From: GWF2-43-63 sp964559205
Lineage (GTDB): Bacteria > Bacteroidota > Bacteroidia > Bacteroidales > DTU049
Assembly (NCBI GenBank): GCA_964559205.1
Contig: CAZLHV010000001.1
Coordinates: forward strand, 1 to 47,477
DNA: 47,477 nt
Reading direction: 5' to 3'
The position numbers and the translations under genes were made by a program. The notes below the pieces were generated by a model. That model was not told the DNA's origin and did no database searches. It saw nothing but the letters and a program-made list of their open reading frames with translations. Positions 9,140 to 16,629 of the stretch are shown in pieces. Position 1 is the stretch's first letter, and each line of letters starts with the position of its first letter.

Positions 9140-9919
9140 TTAGAAGAGCATATACGATGTCCACTGACGAGAATCCTTATTGTATGTCCAAAGCCTGTTG
9201 TTGCAGAAGGATACATTGAACATTTCGTGCAGATATTCTTCAGGGCTGAAATAGATCATTTTCACGTAGGCACCCTTGCTGTTAAAAAAATACAGCTTGT
9301 TGCTCAGGTAATTGACCAGGATGAATTCATAGCCTTTTTTACCTGTATAAAGCACTGACCCACTGACACATGATTCCAGCTCTTTTTCATTGAATCCGGT
9401 GATGGGAAGCGATTTGAGCTCATTCCCGTTTTTAAGACTGTAGCTAATGATTTTCATGCCATTGAGGCAATACATGATGCCCTTTTTGGTATTGAAGGTT
9501 CCTCCTGCTTGTGCATCTGGCTGGTGCATTCCGGTGATGAAGTAATCTTTCTGGCCGGTTGGCATGCCGCTTTCGCTCAAATAAATGCGAAAATAACCGG
9601 CATCATCATAGCAGTTGCCAATCAAGCAGTTCCACTTCTCGTGATATACCATTCCCCGGATATCGAACCCGATTTCTTCGCTGTAAACGTTTCTGCCATC
9701 GGCTGTGAATACTTCAAGCGGATACGAGGCGTTGCCTCCGAAAGCAGCGTAGTAGAGATGTTTTGCAGGATTCCATGCTACAGCCATCCCGTTGTTACCG
9801 TCGGACGATTTAATGATGAGTTCTATATCCTTTTGGGGATTGTCCTTTGGTTGTGAAAAACCCTGCAGAGAAGCGAACGCAAAAATCAGGAATAAAGCAA
9901 AAGTACTGATGGTCTTCAT
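9140..9919 (-). CDS. Secreted protein of unknown function, propeller-like
   Basis: This 259-residue protein has a clear signal peptide (residues 1-22, cleavage after GFSQ), so it is exported. The mature part alternates short strands with turns and repeats phrases of the type found in beta-propellers (for example VAWNPAKHLYYAAFGG and EFILVNYLSNKLYFFNSKG), but I cannot assign a family. It has four internal cysteines and no lipobox, OmpA or sorting domain. It is 75 bp downstream of nadD on the same strand and may be a separate unit. Confidence 0.7.
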   Translation of the reverse strand: MKTISTFALFLIFAFASLQGFSQPKDNPQKDIELIIKSSDGNNGMAVAWNPAKHLYYAAFGGNASYPLEVFTADGRNVYSEEIGFDIRGMVYHEKWNCLIGNCYDDAGYFRIYLSESGMPTGQKDYFITGMHQPDAQAGGTFNTKKGIMYCLNGMKIISYSLKNGNELKSLPITGFNEKELESCVSGSVLYTGKKGYEFILVNYLSNKLYFFNSKGAYVKMIYFSPEEYLHEMFNVSFCNNRLWTYNKDSRQWTSYMLF

Positions 9920-9994
9920 ATCATTTCATTTTGTCCAAATGTACTGCAATTTTGCCGAAGAAAATGAGCAATTCCTGTTAAAACATTCCTAAAA

Positions 9995-10588
9995 TCAGTT
10001 CGACTCATAAAGACCTTCTCTTTGAATCATACTGGCAACCGAAGCAGGTAAAAAGAAACGTGGATCCCGGCCTTTGGCGAATTCTTCGCGAATGAAACTG
10101 CTGCTGATTTCCATCAGTGGGGCTGCTACGATTTGAACATTTTCATGTTGAATGTGGGGCTCTCCGTTGTATCCGGGGCGGGGGTAAACAATTATCCTGT
10201 AGTTTGAGATAATGGTTTCCCAGGCTTTCCATTTATGAAGCGATTGCAGGTTATCCATTCCCATAATAAGGCTGAAGCAACGACCGGGATATTTTTCCTC
10301 GAGGTGGACCAGGGTTTGGATGGTGTAATTAGGGGCAGGCAGATTGAACTCAATGTCGCTGGCTGCCATGTGCTGAAAATCGCCAATTGCTGTTCTGACC
10401 AGTTCGAGTCTTGTTCGCGCCTGCAGGAGTGTTTTCTTCTCTTTCAGGGGGTTGTGAGGCGAAACCACAAACCAAAGCTCATTCAAGTTGCCATGATTGA
10501 TTAAAAAGTTGGCAATGACCATGTGTCCCACATGTGGCGGATTGAATGATCCGAAGAAAAGGCCGGTTTGCAGCTTTTTGTTTGCCAT
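9995..10588 (-). CDS. nadD: Nicotinate-nucleotide adenylyltransferase
   Basis: NadD joins nicotinate mononucleotide and ATP to form deamido-NAD in NAD biosynthesis. The 197-residue protein has the nucleotidyltransferase signature GSFNPPHVGH at residues 13-22 and the C-terminal ISSSFIR motif near 161-167 that contacts ATP. The ATG at 10588 is chosen over the longer frame to 10660 because the family starts a few residues before the GSFNPxHxGH motif. A minus-strand TACCTTTG box at 10609-10616 is a possible internal promoter. It follows the alkyltransferase-like gene by 34 bp. Confidence 0.95.
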   Translation of the reverse strand: MANKKLQTGLFFGSFNPPHVGHMVIANFLINHGNLNELWFVVSPHNPLKEKKTLLQARTRLELVRTAIGDFQHMAASDIEFNLPAPNYTIQTLVHLEEKYPGRCFSLIMGMDNLQSLHKWKAWETIISNYRIIVYPRPGYNGEPHIQHENVQIVAAPLMEISSSFIREEFAKGRDPRFFLPASVASMIQREGLYESN

Positions 10589-10622
10589 GAAGGGTGAAAT
10601 TGTGGAACCAAAGGTAAAAAAA

Positions 10623-10961
10623 TCAAGGCAATTCTTTGTTGGGATCCCAAAAATGCTCATCGAACCTCAATACCTGATCGTCACGAACCAACAGACCTTC
10701 GCTTGCGAGCAACTGTTCCATAACTGCCGGGCCTCCAAAGTGATGCTTTCCGGTTAAACGGCCCTGTCTGTTCAGAACCCTATGGGCTGGAATGGACGCT
10801 TCGGAATGATGAGATGCATTCATGGCATAGCCAACCATTCGGGCTGCACCCGCTGAGCCGAGATATCGGGCAATGGCTCCATATGATGTAACCTTTCCTC
10901 GCGGGATGAGCGCAACCACCTGCCATACCTGCTCGAAAAAATCACTTTGTGTCTTTGTCAT
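10623..10961 (-). CDS. Alkyltransferase-like (MGMT family) protein lacking the active cysteine
   Basis: This 112-residue protein has the DNA-binding half of O6-methylguanine-DNA methyltransferase: the helix-turn-helix region RGKVTSYGAIARYL (21-34) and the arginine finger R41. The acceptor motif reads PAHRV at 58-62, so alanine replaces the cysteine of PCHRV. Such alkyltransferase-like (ATL) proteins bind alkylated guanine without repairing it and pass it to nucleotide excision repair. The start at 10961 overlaps trmB by 20 bp; an ATG at 10991 would add ten residues and lengthen the overlap. The classic ATL residue at this position is tryptophan, so alanine marks a different subgroup. Confidence 0.88.
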   Translation of the reverse strand: MTKTQSDFFEQVWQVVALIPRGKVTSYGAIARYLGSAGAARMVGYAMNASHHSEASIPAHRVLNRQGRLTGKHHFGGPAVMEQLLASEGLLVRDDQVLRFDEHFWDPNKELP

Positions 10962-11634
10962 AAGCTGGATGATTGATGGAGAATGCGACATGAGAAATTA
11001 TTTTCCCCATGTCAAGCCATATGTTTTCATAGAAGGTTCTGATTTCAGAAAGTGGTCCTTTGCAGCCTGATCCATAGATGTCATCGGTTCGCGATTCTAC
11101 ATGAAAGCCATTGTGACTGATGATGCCAAGGGTGTATTCGAACAGTTCCTGCGAGTCTGTTTTGAGGTGAATGAGACCTCCAGGTTTAAGGAATTTTCGG
11201 AACATGTTTAGATACCGGGGCGAAGTGAGCCGTTTGTTTGCACGGGACCCGGGCTGGGGATCCGGAAAGGTGATCCAGATTTCGTCGACCTCAGCTTCTC
11301 CAAACCAAAAGGGCAACAGACCCGCCTGCGACCGAATGAAAGCTGCGTTGTTGAGTTGGTCGTCCTGAACAGTTCTTGCTCCGCGCCATATTCGTGCACC
11401 TTTGATATCCACACCAATATGGTTGTTTTCGGGATAACGGCGGGCTAGTCCGATGGTGTATTCGCCTTTTCCACAGCCAATTTCCACCACCAGTTTACCC
11501 TGACGGTGAAAAACCAGCTGGTTCCAATGGCCTTTGTTTGGGTGGGGGGTTGAAATCAATTGAGGGTATGGGCATTCAAAGTAATGCGCAAAAGACCTGT
11601 TTTCGGCAAAATGCTGCAGTTTCTTTTTTGCCAT
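10942..11634 (-). CDS. trmB: tRNA (guanine-N7-)-methyltransferase
   Basis: TrmB methylates guanine 46 in the variable loop of tRNAs using S-adenosylmethionine. The 230-residue protein has the SAM-binding motif EIGCGKGEYT at residues 51-60, the acidic GVDIKG segment, and the diagnostic FPDP at 123-126. The length matches the family. It starts 6 bp after the HU/SPOR gene and overlaps the alkyltransferase-like gene, so all are probably one transcript. Confidence 0.95.
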   Translation of the reverse strand: MAKKKLQHFAENRSFAHYFECPYPQLISTPHPNKGHWNQLVFHRQGKLVVEIGCGKGEYTIGLARRYPENNHIGVDIKGARIWRGARTVQDDQLNNAAFIRSQAGLLPFWFGEAEVDEIWITFPDPQPGSRANKRLTSPRYLNMFRKFLKPGGLIHLKTDSQELFEYTLGIISHNGFHVESRTDDIYGSGCKGPLSEIRTFYENIWLDMGKIISHVAFSINHPAYDKDTK

Positions 11635-11640
11635 TGGATT

Positions 11641-12588
11641 TTATTTGTGGGTATAGAGCCAAATGTCGGGTTTGTTTTCCGTAAGCCGAAGTTCGTTAAG
11701 ATAGGCTACAGCTTCGGTTTTATCGCTGAATTTCTGATAAGCCACTCTAATTCGACCTTCGTCAGGGCTTTCAACAATTTCGGCAGGGAACCCCTTTTTT
11801 TTCAATTCAGCACAAAGACTTTCCGCTTCAGTCATGTTTGTGAAGCTACCGCCGATCACAAAATAATTTGCTGCATCGGATGGTTCAACCGCAGAATCAT
11901 CTGACAGAGTATCAGCTTCCGTCGTCTGGGCGTTTTCGTTCAGCGAATCGTTTGATCCGGGCACGACCCGATCGGTGTTTTCCTTTGTTTTGCTTTCGGT
12001 GGCCCCTTTTTCTGAAGAAAACAAGCCAATCAATTCGTCGGCAAGCGGCTGTACTTTGTCAGGAAAAACGAACCATGATGCCACAACACAAGCCAAAAGA
12101 AATACGACCACAAACAAAAACACCGGTCGTTTCCTGCGTCGGGTAATAGTCGGAGCTGTTCGGGCATGTTTCTTTCCTGCAACAATCTCGGCTGAAAATT
12201 CAGGAAGCCCAAATCCAAACACATCATTGGTTTTTGATTCTTCAAGAACGATGCTGTTGTTTTGCCGGATAAGTTTGCCCATTCCAGGCATAAAGTAATG
12301 GCTTTCTGAGTCGATAGCCTTCAGAATCTGAGATGAGTAGCTCAGCGCGATATCATTTGCTTCGGCAGGACTCAGCCCAAACTCGCTTTGCAAAATGTCG
12401 GCGAGCGTAAGCGCATCGGGGTTGGTTTGTGAAAGAACCGGTTTGGCGACAGGCGGTTGAAAATCGCGACCCATTCTCGACATGTTTGCGGGCTGGGTCA
12501 TGAGCGAGAAAGTCCCGATGTCATGAACACTAATGGCTTTGTATTTGGAGAGCCAGAGGATGAAGTAGTTGTCGTTGACGGATTGCAT
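11641..12588 (-). CDS. HU-like/SPOR domain envelope protein
   Basis: This 315-residue protein joins two modules across the inner membrane. Residues 1-130 resemble the two bacterial CCDC81-like HU domains (YFILWLSKYKAISVHDIGTF at the start, PGMGKLIRQN later), predicted cytoplasmic. A basic stretch and one membrane helix lie at about 150-175, an acidic linker follows, and residues 242-315 form a SPOR domain (YFVIGGSF...), which binds denuded peptidoglycan glycan strands in division or remodelling zones. This architecture is typical of Bacteroidota. It may link the nucleoid or cytoplasm to cell-wall sites; that is inference. Confidence 0.87.
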   Translation of the reverse strand: MQSVNDNYFILWLSKYKAISVHDIGTFSLMTQPANMSRMGRDFQPPVAKPVLSQTNPDALTLADILQSEFGLSPAEANDIALSYSSQILKAIDSESHYFMPGMGKLIRQNNSIVLEESKTNDVFGFGLPEFSAEIVAGKKHARTAPTITRRRKRPVFLFVVVFLLACVVASWFVFPDKVQPLADELIGLFSSEKGATESKTKENTDRVVPGSNDSLNENAQTTEADTLSDDSAVEPSDAANYFVIGGSFTNMTEAESLCAELKKKGFPAEIVESPDEGRIRVAYQKFSDKTEAVAYLNELRLTENKPDIWLYTHK

Positions 12589-12615
12589 TATTCAAAAATA
12601 TAATAAGGAATAAAC

Positions 12616-12643
12616 AAAAAAACCCCGCTTTGGACGGCGAGGT
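12616..12643 (-). terminator. Terminator after rpmH
   Basis: The minus strand shows an imperfect 7-bp stem (one mismatch) between gcgaggt (12637-12643) and accccgc (12622-12628), followed by a run of T. It lies between the rpmH stop and the HU/SPOR gene. Confidence 0.7.
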
Positions 12644-12665
12644 GCGACAAATATGGTTTCACGGA

Positions 12666-12824
12666 TTACTGTTTGTGAAGTTTGTTATCGGAAACTGTAA
12701 GTCTGTGACGACCTTTAGCCCTGCGGCGAGCAAGCACTTTACGGCCATTGGCAGTTTCCATACGGTGACGAAATCCGTGTTTGTTTCTTCTTTTGCGGTT
12801 TGAAGGCTGAAAAGTACGTTTCAT
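12666..12824 (-). CDS. rpmH: Large ribosomal subunit protein bL34
   Basis: A 52-codon gene encodes a very basic protein beginning MKRTFQPSNRKRRNKHGFRH and containing the family core RMETANGRKVLARRRAKGR. bL34 is a small component of the 50S subunit. It has its own well-formed promoter at 12854-12884 and a terminator at 12616-12643, so it is monocistronic here. Neither dnaA nor rnpA is adjacent, unlike in many bacteria. Confidence 0.97.
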   Translation of the reverse strand: MKRTFQPSNRKRRNKHGFRHRMETANGRKVLARRRAKGRHRLTVSDNKLHKQ

Positions 12825-12853
12825 AACAGATGGATGTTTTGAAATTGGGAGTG

Positions 12854-12884
12854 CAAAAGTATGAAAAAGATTTTGATGGGCAAA
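12854..12884 (-). promoter_or_regulatory. Promoter of rpmH (Bacteroidota -33/-7 type)
   Basis: On the minus strand TTTG (12881-12884) is followed by exactly 19 bases and then TACTTTTG (12854-12861), a perfect match to TTTG-N19-TAnnTTTG. Transcription would start near 12848, about 24 bases before the rpmH ATG. It is the best promoter in the window. Confidence 0.8.
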
Positions 12885-12986
12885 AAAAATGTTTAAAATT
12901 ATTCAGAATGACATTTATCTGCCATACTTTTAATAACGAACAATGTTAAAGTGCGAAGATGCGTTAATGATTATAAAGCAGATATC

Positions 12987-13319
12987 ATGAGATGCATACC
13001 ATTGTTATGGCTTTGTTTCGTTTTGTTTGTTTCGTGTCAGAACGACATCGATTCAAATGCCCCCGACTGCGTGAAACACCGAACGCGAAGTTTTAGATCG
13101 GAATGTTGTGACAGCGGTGCAAGTGTGAAGGAGTATATATTTCAGGGACAAAATGTCTATGTGTATGATCCGGGCGACTGTGGCGCTGACATGACCAGTG
13201 AGGTTACCGACGAGACCTGCACAACACTGGGTTATTTGGGTGGAATAACCGGGAATACGATCATCAATGGAGAGGACTTTTCGTTGGCTCAGTTTGAGCG
13301 GTTAATCTGGAAAAACTAA
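12987..13319 (+). CDS. Small lipoprotein of unknown function
   Basis: This 110-residue protein starts with a lipoprotein signal peptide: the hydrophobic stretch PLLWLCFVLFVSC ends in a lipobox whose cysteine would be lipidated. The mature part is cysteine-rich (seven further Cys), suggesting disulfides, and contains YVYDPGDCGADMTSEV and a glycine-rich GYLGGITGN. I have seen similar short Bacteroidota proteins but cannot name the family with confidence. An upstream in-frame ATG at 12951 would place charged residues before the signal peptide, so 12987 is preferred. It is a single gene convergent with the OmpA gene. Confidence 0.75.
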   Translation: MRCIPLLWLCFVLFVSCQNDIDSNAPDCVKHRTRSFRSECCDSGASVKEYIFQGQNVYVYDPGDCGADMTSEVTDETCTTLGYLGGITGNTIINGEDFSLAQFERLIWKN

Positions 13320-13344
13320 AAGCCGCCCTTTCGGAGCGGCTTTT
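13318..13344. terminator. Bidirectional terminator
   Basis: A perfect 9-bp inverted repeat, aaaagccgc (13318-13326) and gcggctttt (13336-13344), has a 9-base loop. The terminal A/T runs let it serve both the plus-strand lipoprotein gene and the minus-strand OmpA gene that converge here. Confidence 0.88.
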
Positions 13345-13359
13345 GCGGAAAGATGTCTT

Positions 13360-15396
13360 TTACTTACTGATAATTTTAAACTCTGTACGTCGGTTGAGTT
13401 GTCGTCCTTCGTCAGTAGCATTTGATGCAATAGGTTTGTCGAAACCATAACCCACTGATGTCAATCTGTCGGCTGCGATACCTGCAGCAATGAGATAATC
13501 AACCACAGCTTTGGCTCGCTGCTCTGAGAGGGTTTTGTTGTAGGCGGCAGAACCCACATTGTCGGTGTGACCTGAGATTTCAATTTTCAGTGTGGGGTTT
13601 TCGCGCATGAGCTGAGTAAGGTTTTCGAGCTCTGCCTTTGATTCAGGACGCAGTGTGGCTTTGTTGAAATCGAAGAAAATATTGCGAAGAACGATTTCTT
13701 TACCCACTTCGACTTTTTTGAGATAGATGTCTTTTTCGATTTCCTGATAGGCGGCGGCATTGGGAATGTCGAAATTTTCGGAGTGGAACAGGTATCCTTC
13801 GGCTTTCACAGCAATTCCGTAGTTTTTACCGCTGGGTAGCGAAACAAGATATTTACCAGTGGCGCTGTTTGAGGTGAAGGTAGCCAGTTCTTCATTTTTA
13901 GAGTTGTCGGTGAGGATGATCTGAGCCTCGACAGGCTGTTTGGTGGCTTCGTCGAGAATGCGGCCTTTCAGCAGAGTGAGAGAGGCATTGATTACCGATA
14001 CAGTTTGTTCAATCACTGTTTCGCTGACAGGTTCAGTTCGCCATGCAATTAAATTGTCTTCGGAATTTGTGACTACGGGTTTTTCTGTCAGGAACGTGAT
14101 AAGGTAGATATCTTGTTCTCCGATGCTTCCGGCACGGGCCGAGCTCATAAAGGCATGTAATCCGCTTGCAGTGATTGAGAAGAAAACATCGTCGTCGGCG
14201 GTGTTGATCGGGTATCCCATGTTGGCAGGATCGCTCCATTTGCCGTTTTCATAAACACTTTTAAAGATGTCAAAGCCTCCCATGGTTTTATGTCCTTTTG
14301 AGCTAAAAAACAGGGTTCGTCCATCGGGATGCATAAAAACAGCTTCTTCGTCGTATATGGTATTAAGCTCTTTCAGGTTTATGGGCTCGCCCCAATTTCC
14401 TTTTTTGTCGAGATAGGAAACATAAATGTCGCGTCCACCTACACCTCCTTCACGATCTGAGACGAAATAGAGTGTTCTTCCATCGGGGCCTAGCGAAGCA
14501 GAGCTTTCATGAAATTTGGAGTTAATGTTTTTGTTCAGGCGTTCAGGTTTTCCCCATTCATTTCCTTTCAGTTTACACTCGTAAAGATCGCCGCCATTTT
14601 CGCCTTTATAAATATAAAGTGTTTGTCCATCGGGGCTAAGACCAACCGTGGCGTCGTGAAGATCGCTGTTGAGTGGTTTTCCGGGGTTGCTGAGTTTCCA
14701 GTCTTCGCCAGCTTTTTCTGCAATATAAATATCTTCGTAATACTTTTGATCCTGAGGGTCACGCTTTTCGCCCGTAGTGTTTTCGCGGCGACTGGTGAAG
14801 ATGAGCATGGATTCATCCGCATTTACAATCGGGCAGTACTCCGGAAAAAGCGTATTGATTGTTGTTCCGAGATTATCGGTGAAAACTTTCACTGGTTTTT
14901 TAATCAGATCGGCACCAACCTCGCATTCTGCGATTTTTTTATTCAGCTCAGGGGCAATGGCACTGTATTCTTTTGGAGAAAGCTTGTTTTTATAAGCTTT
15001 GTATTTTTCCATCCCTTTTTCGAAATCATGATTTTGATGATAAGCGATGCCAAGCTGGTAGTATAGATCTGGAGCGCAATGAGGATTCAATTCTTCAGCT
15101 TTTTTCAGCATGTCGAGTCCTTTTTCTTTGTCAACAATCATGTTACAAACCCCCATCTTGTAGTTGAGCAAGGCATTATTGGGGTTAAAGTTGTAAGCTT
15201 TTGTGTATGAGTTGAGTGCTTCGATATACATTCCTTTGCCCCTGGCAAAATAACCGTCGCCGGTTTGAATGTTTTTCAAGGCTTCTTTCAGTCCCTTTTT
15301 ATCTGAAAAGTTGGCTTTGGTAAATTCAATATCTTTTTGAGCCACTACGTTGAACGTGATCAGCAGGCCGGCCAGAATTACAAGTATTTTTTTCAT
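13360..15396 (-). CDS. PorE-like TPR/beta-propeller/CRD/OmpA protein
   Basis: This 678-residue envelope protein has four modules: a signal peptide (1-19), TPR-like helices (about 45-165), a PD40/WD40-like propeller (about 180-440, with repeats such as SPDGQTLY, GPDGRTLYF and HPDGRTLFF), a carboxypeptidase-regulatory-like beta domain (about 470-560), and an OmpA C-terminal domain (567-678) with the peptidoglycan-binding GHTDNVGS at 609-616. This is the domain order of PorE from the type IX secretion system of Porphyromonas. PorE is a lipoprotein, but here the signal peptide ends VVAQ with no lipobox cysteine. Many OmpA/PD40 paralogues exist in the phylum, so PorE itself is not certain. It follows the TPR gene by 17 bp. 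Confidence 0.88.
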   Translation of the reverse strand: MKKILVILAGLLITFNVVAQKDIEFTKANFSDKKGLKEALKNIQTGDGYFARGKGMYIEALNSYTKAYNFNPNNALLNYKMGVCNMIVDKEKGLDMLKKAEELNPHCAPDLYYQLGIAYHQNHDFEKGMEKYKAYKNKLSPKEYSAIAPELNKKIAECEVGADLIKKPVKVFTDNLGTTINTLFPEYCPIVNADESMLIFTSRRENTTGEKRDPQDQKYYEDIYIAEKAGEDWKLSNPGKPLNSDLHDATVGLSPDGQTLYIYKGENGGDLYECKLKGNEWGKPERLNKNINSKFHESSASLGPDGRTLYFVSDREGGVGGRDIYVSYLDKKGNWGEPINLKELNTIYDEEAVFMHPDGRTLFFSSKGHKTMGGFDIFKSVYENGKWSDPANMGYPINTADDDVFFSITASGLHAFMSSARAGSIGEQDIYLITFLTEKPVVTNSEDNLIAWRTEPVSETVIEQTVSVINASLTLLKGRILDEATKQPVEAQIILTDNSKNEELATFTSNSATGKYLVSLPSGKNYGIAVKAEGYLFHSENFDIPNAAAYQEIEKDIYLKKVEVGKEIVLRNIFFDFNKATLRPESKAELENLTQLMRENPTLKIEISGHTDNVGSAAYNKTLSEQRAKAVVDYLIAAGIAADRLTSVGYGFDKPIASNATDEGRQLNRRTEFKIISK

Positions 15397-15413
15397 GGCA
15401 ATTCCTTTCTTAA

Positions 15414-16481
15414 TTATTTACACATCTGTTTTACGTAGAATTCGGCATTCTTAATACCTAAATCAATAGCCTTACGCCAGTCGGCACAGGCCCCGGTCAT
15501 ATCGCGCTTCATTTCCTTTGCGTTTCCGCGGTTGAGATAGGCCGATCCGTAATTTGCATTCAGTGAAATGGCTTTGTTGAAGTCTTCAACGGCTCCGTCA
15601 TAGTTTTCTGCTTTGTATTTGGCGCTTCCGCGATTGTTATAAGCATAGGCGTAGTCGGCATTTTTCTCGATGGCCTTGGTGAAATCGGCAATAGCTCCTT
15701 CAATGTCACCTTTATCCATTTTGGCCAAGCCTCTGTTGTTGTAAGCTATGGCATAATCCGGATCGGCATCAATGGCTTTTGAGTATTCGAGAATGGCATC
15801 GTCGAAACGGTTAAGCTTGCGGTAAACACTGCCGGCATTGTTGTAGGCAAAGGCAAGCTTTGGATTTTCTTTTGTGGCGCTTTTGTAGTAATTGAGAGCT
15901 TCTTCATAGTTTTCCATCATCTTATAGGCGCTGCCAATGTCGTTCAGCGCATATGCAAAAACATAGGCAGGAGAATTGTCTCTTTTGCATGAAGCCACCA
16001 TTTTCCAGTCGTCGATGGCTGCTTGGTAGTTTTTTTCGTCGAAAGAAATGCTGCCACGGTAATAATAGGACTGTGCATGCATATTGTCGATTTCAAGGGC
16101 CTTGGCATAGTCGCTTTTTGCGCCTTCTGAGTCGTTGTTTTTCATGTATTTGAGATGACCACGACTAAAAAATGCATTTGCTGACGGTTCGAGTTCGATG
16201 GTTTTGTTGTAGTCGAGCATGGCACCGTCTTTATCGCCAAGAGCTTCTTTTACCACACCACGGTTATAGTAGGCTTTGGCGAAATCGGGTTTAAGACTGA
16301 TGGCTTCGTTGAATTTCTGAAGGGCAGGTTTGTGCTGACCATTGTCAAACAGGGTAGTCCCTTCGTTATAAAGGCGCTCAGCCTTCTGCGGATCATCAAC
16401 GGCTATTTTTACCGTGTCTGTCTGGGCTTTCAAACCCAGCAGCAATCCGCTGAACAGAACACAAGTCATCATGAATCTCAT
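15414..16481 (-). CDS. Periplasmic tetratricopeptide repeat protein
   Basis: This 355-residue protein consists of a signal peptide (about residues 1-19) and about eight or nine TPR units of 34 residues, each with the pattern AYYNRG, then A, then Y or F, then AI (for example FAKAYYNRGVVKEALGD and YAIAYNNRGLAKMDKGD). TPR arrays are protein-binding scaffolds. It is the first gene of a two-gene operon with the PorE-like protein, 17 bp apart, and the two may act together in the periplasm. Confidence 0.9.
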   Translation of the reverse strand: MRFMMTCVLFSGLLLGLKAQTDTVKIAVDDPQKAERLYNEGTTLFDNGQHKPALQKFNEAISLKPDFAKAYYNRGVVKEALGDKDGAMLDYNKTIELEPSANAFFSRGHLKYMKNNDSEGAKSDYAKALEIDNMHAQSYYYRGSISFDEKNYQAAIDDWKMVASCKRDNSPAYVFAYALNDIGSAYKMMENYEEALNYYKSATKENPKLAFAYNNAGSVYRKLNRFDDAILEYSKAIDADPDYAIAYNNRGLAKMDKGDIEGAIADFTKAIEKNADYAYAYNNRGSAKYKAENYDGAVEDFNKAISLNANYGSAYLNRGNAKEMKRDMTGACADWRKAIDLGIKNAEFYVKQMCK

Positions 16482-16572
16482 AAGCTCAACATTTAAATTA
16501 ATCAGCTAAATTACAAAATTCATTGAATTATGGTTGCACTTTGGGTAAATTATTTCGTATGCCGGACTGACA

Positions 16573-16601
16573 TTGTTTCGATTGCTGATTTTGATAATTT
16601 G
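16573..16601 (+). promoter_or_regulatory. Candidate promoter of the acyl-CoA synthetase gene
   Basis: TTG (16573-16575), 18 bases, then ATAATTTG (16594-16601) resembles the Bacteroidota -33/-7 pair, with the second box one base off TAnnTTTG. It would start RNA about 24 bases before the ATG at 16630. Confidence 0.35.
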
Positions 16602-16629
16602 ATTAAATTCGCTGCAAATTATCGGAATC

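Noticed and set aside
14509..15066. 185-codon plus-strand ORF opposite the PorE-like gene
   Set aside because: It is a shadow of the TPR/propeller coding sequence.
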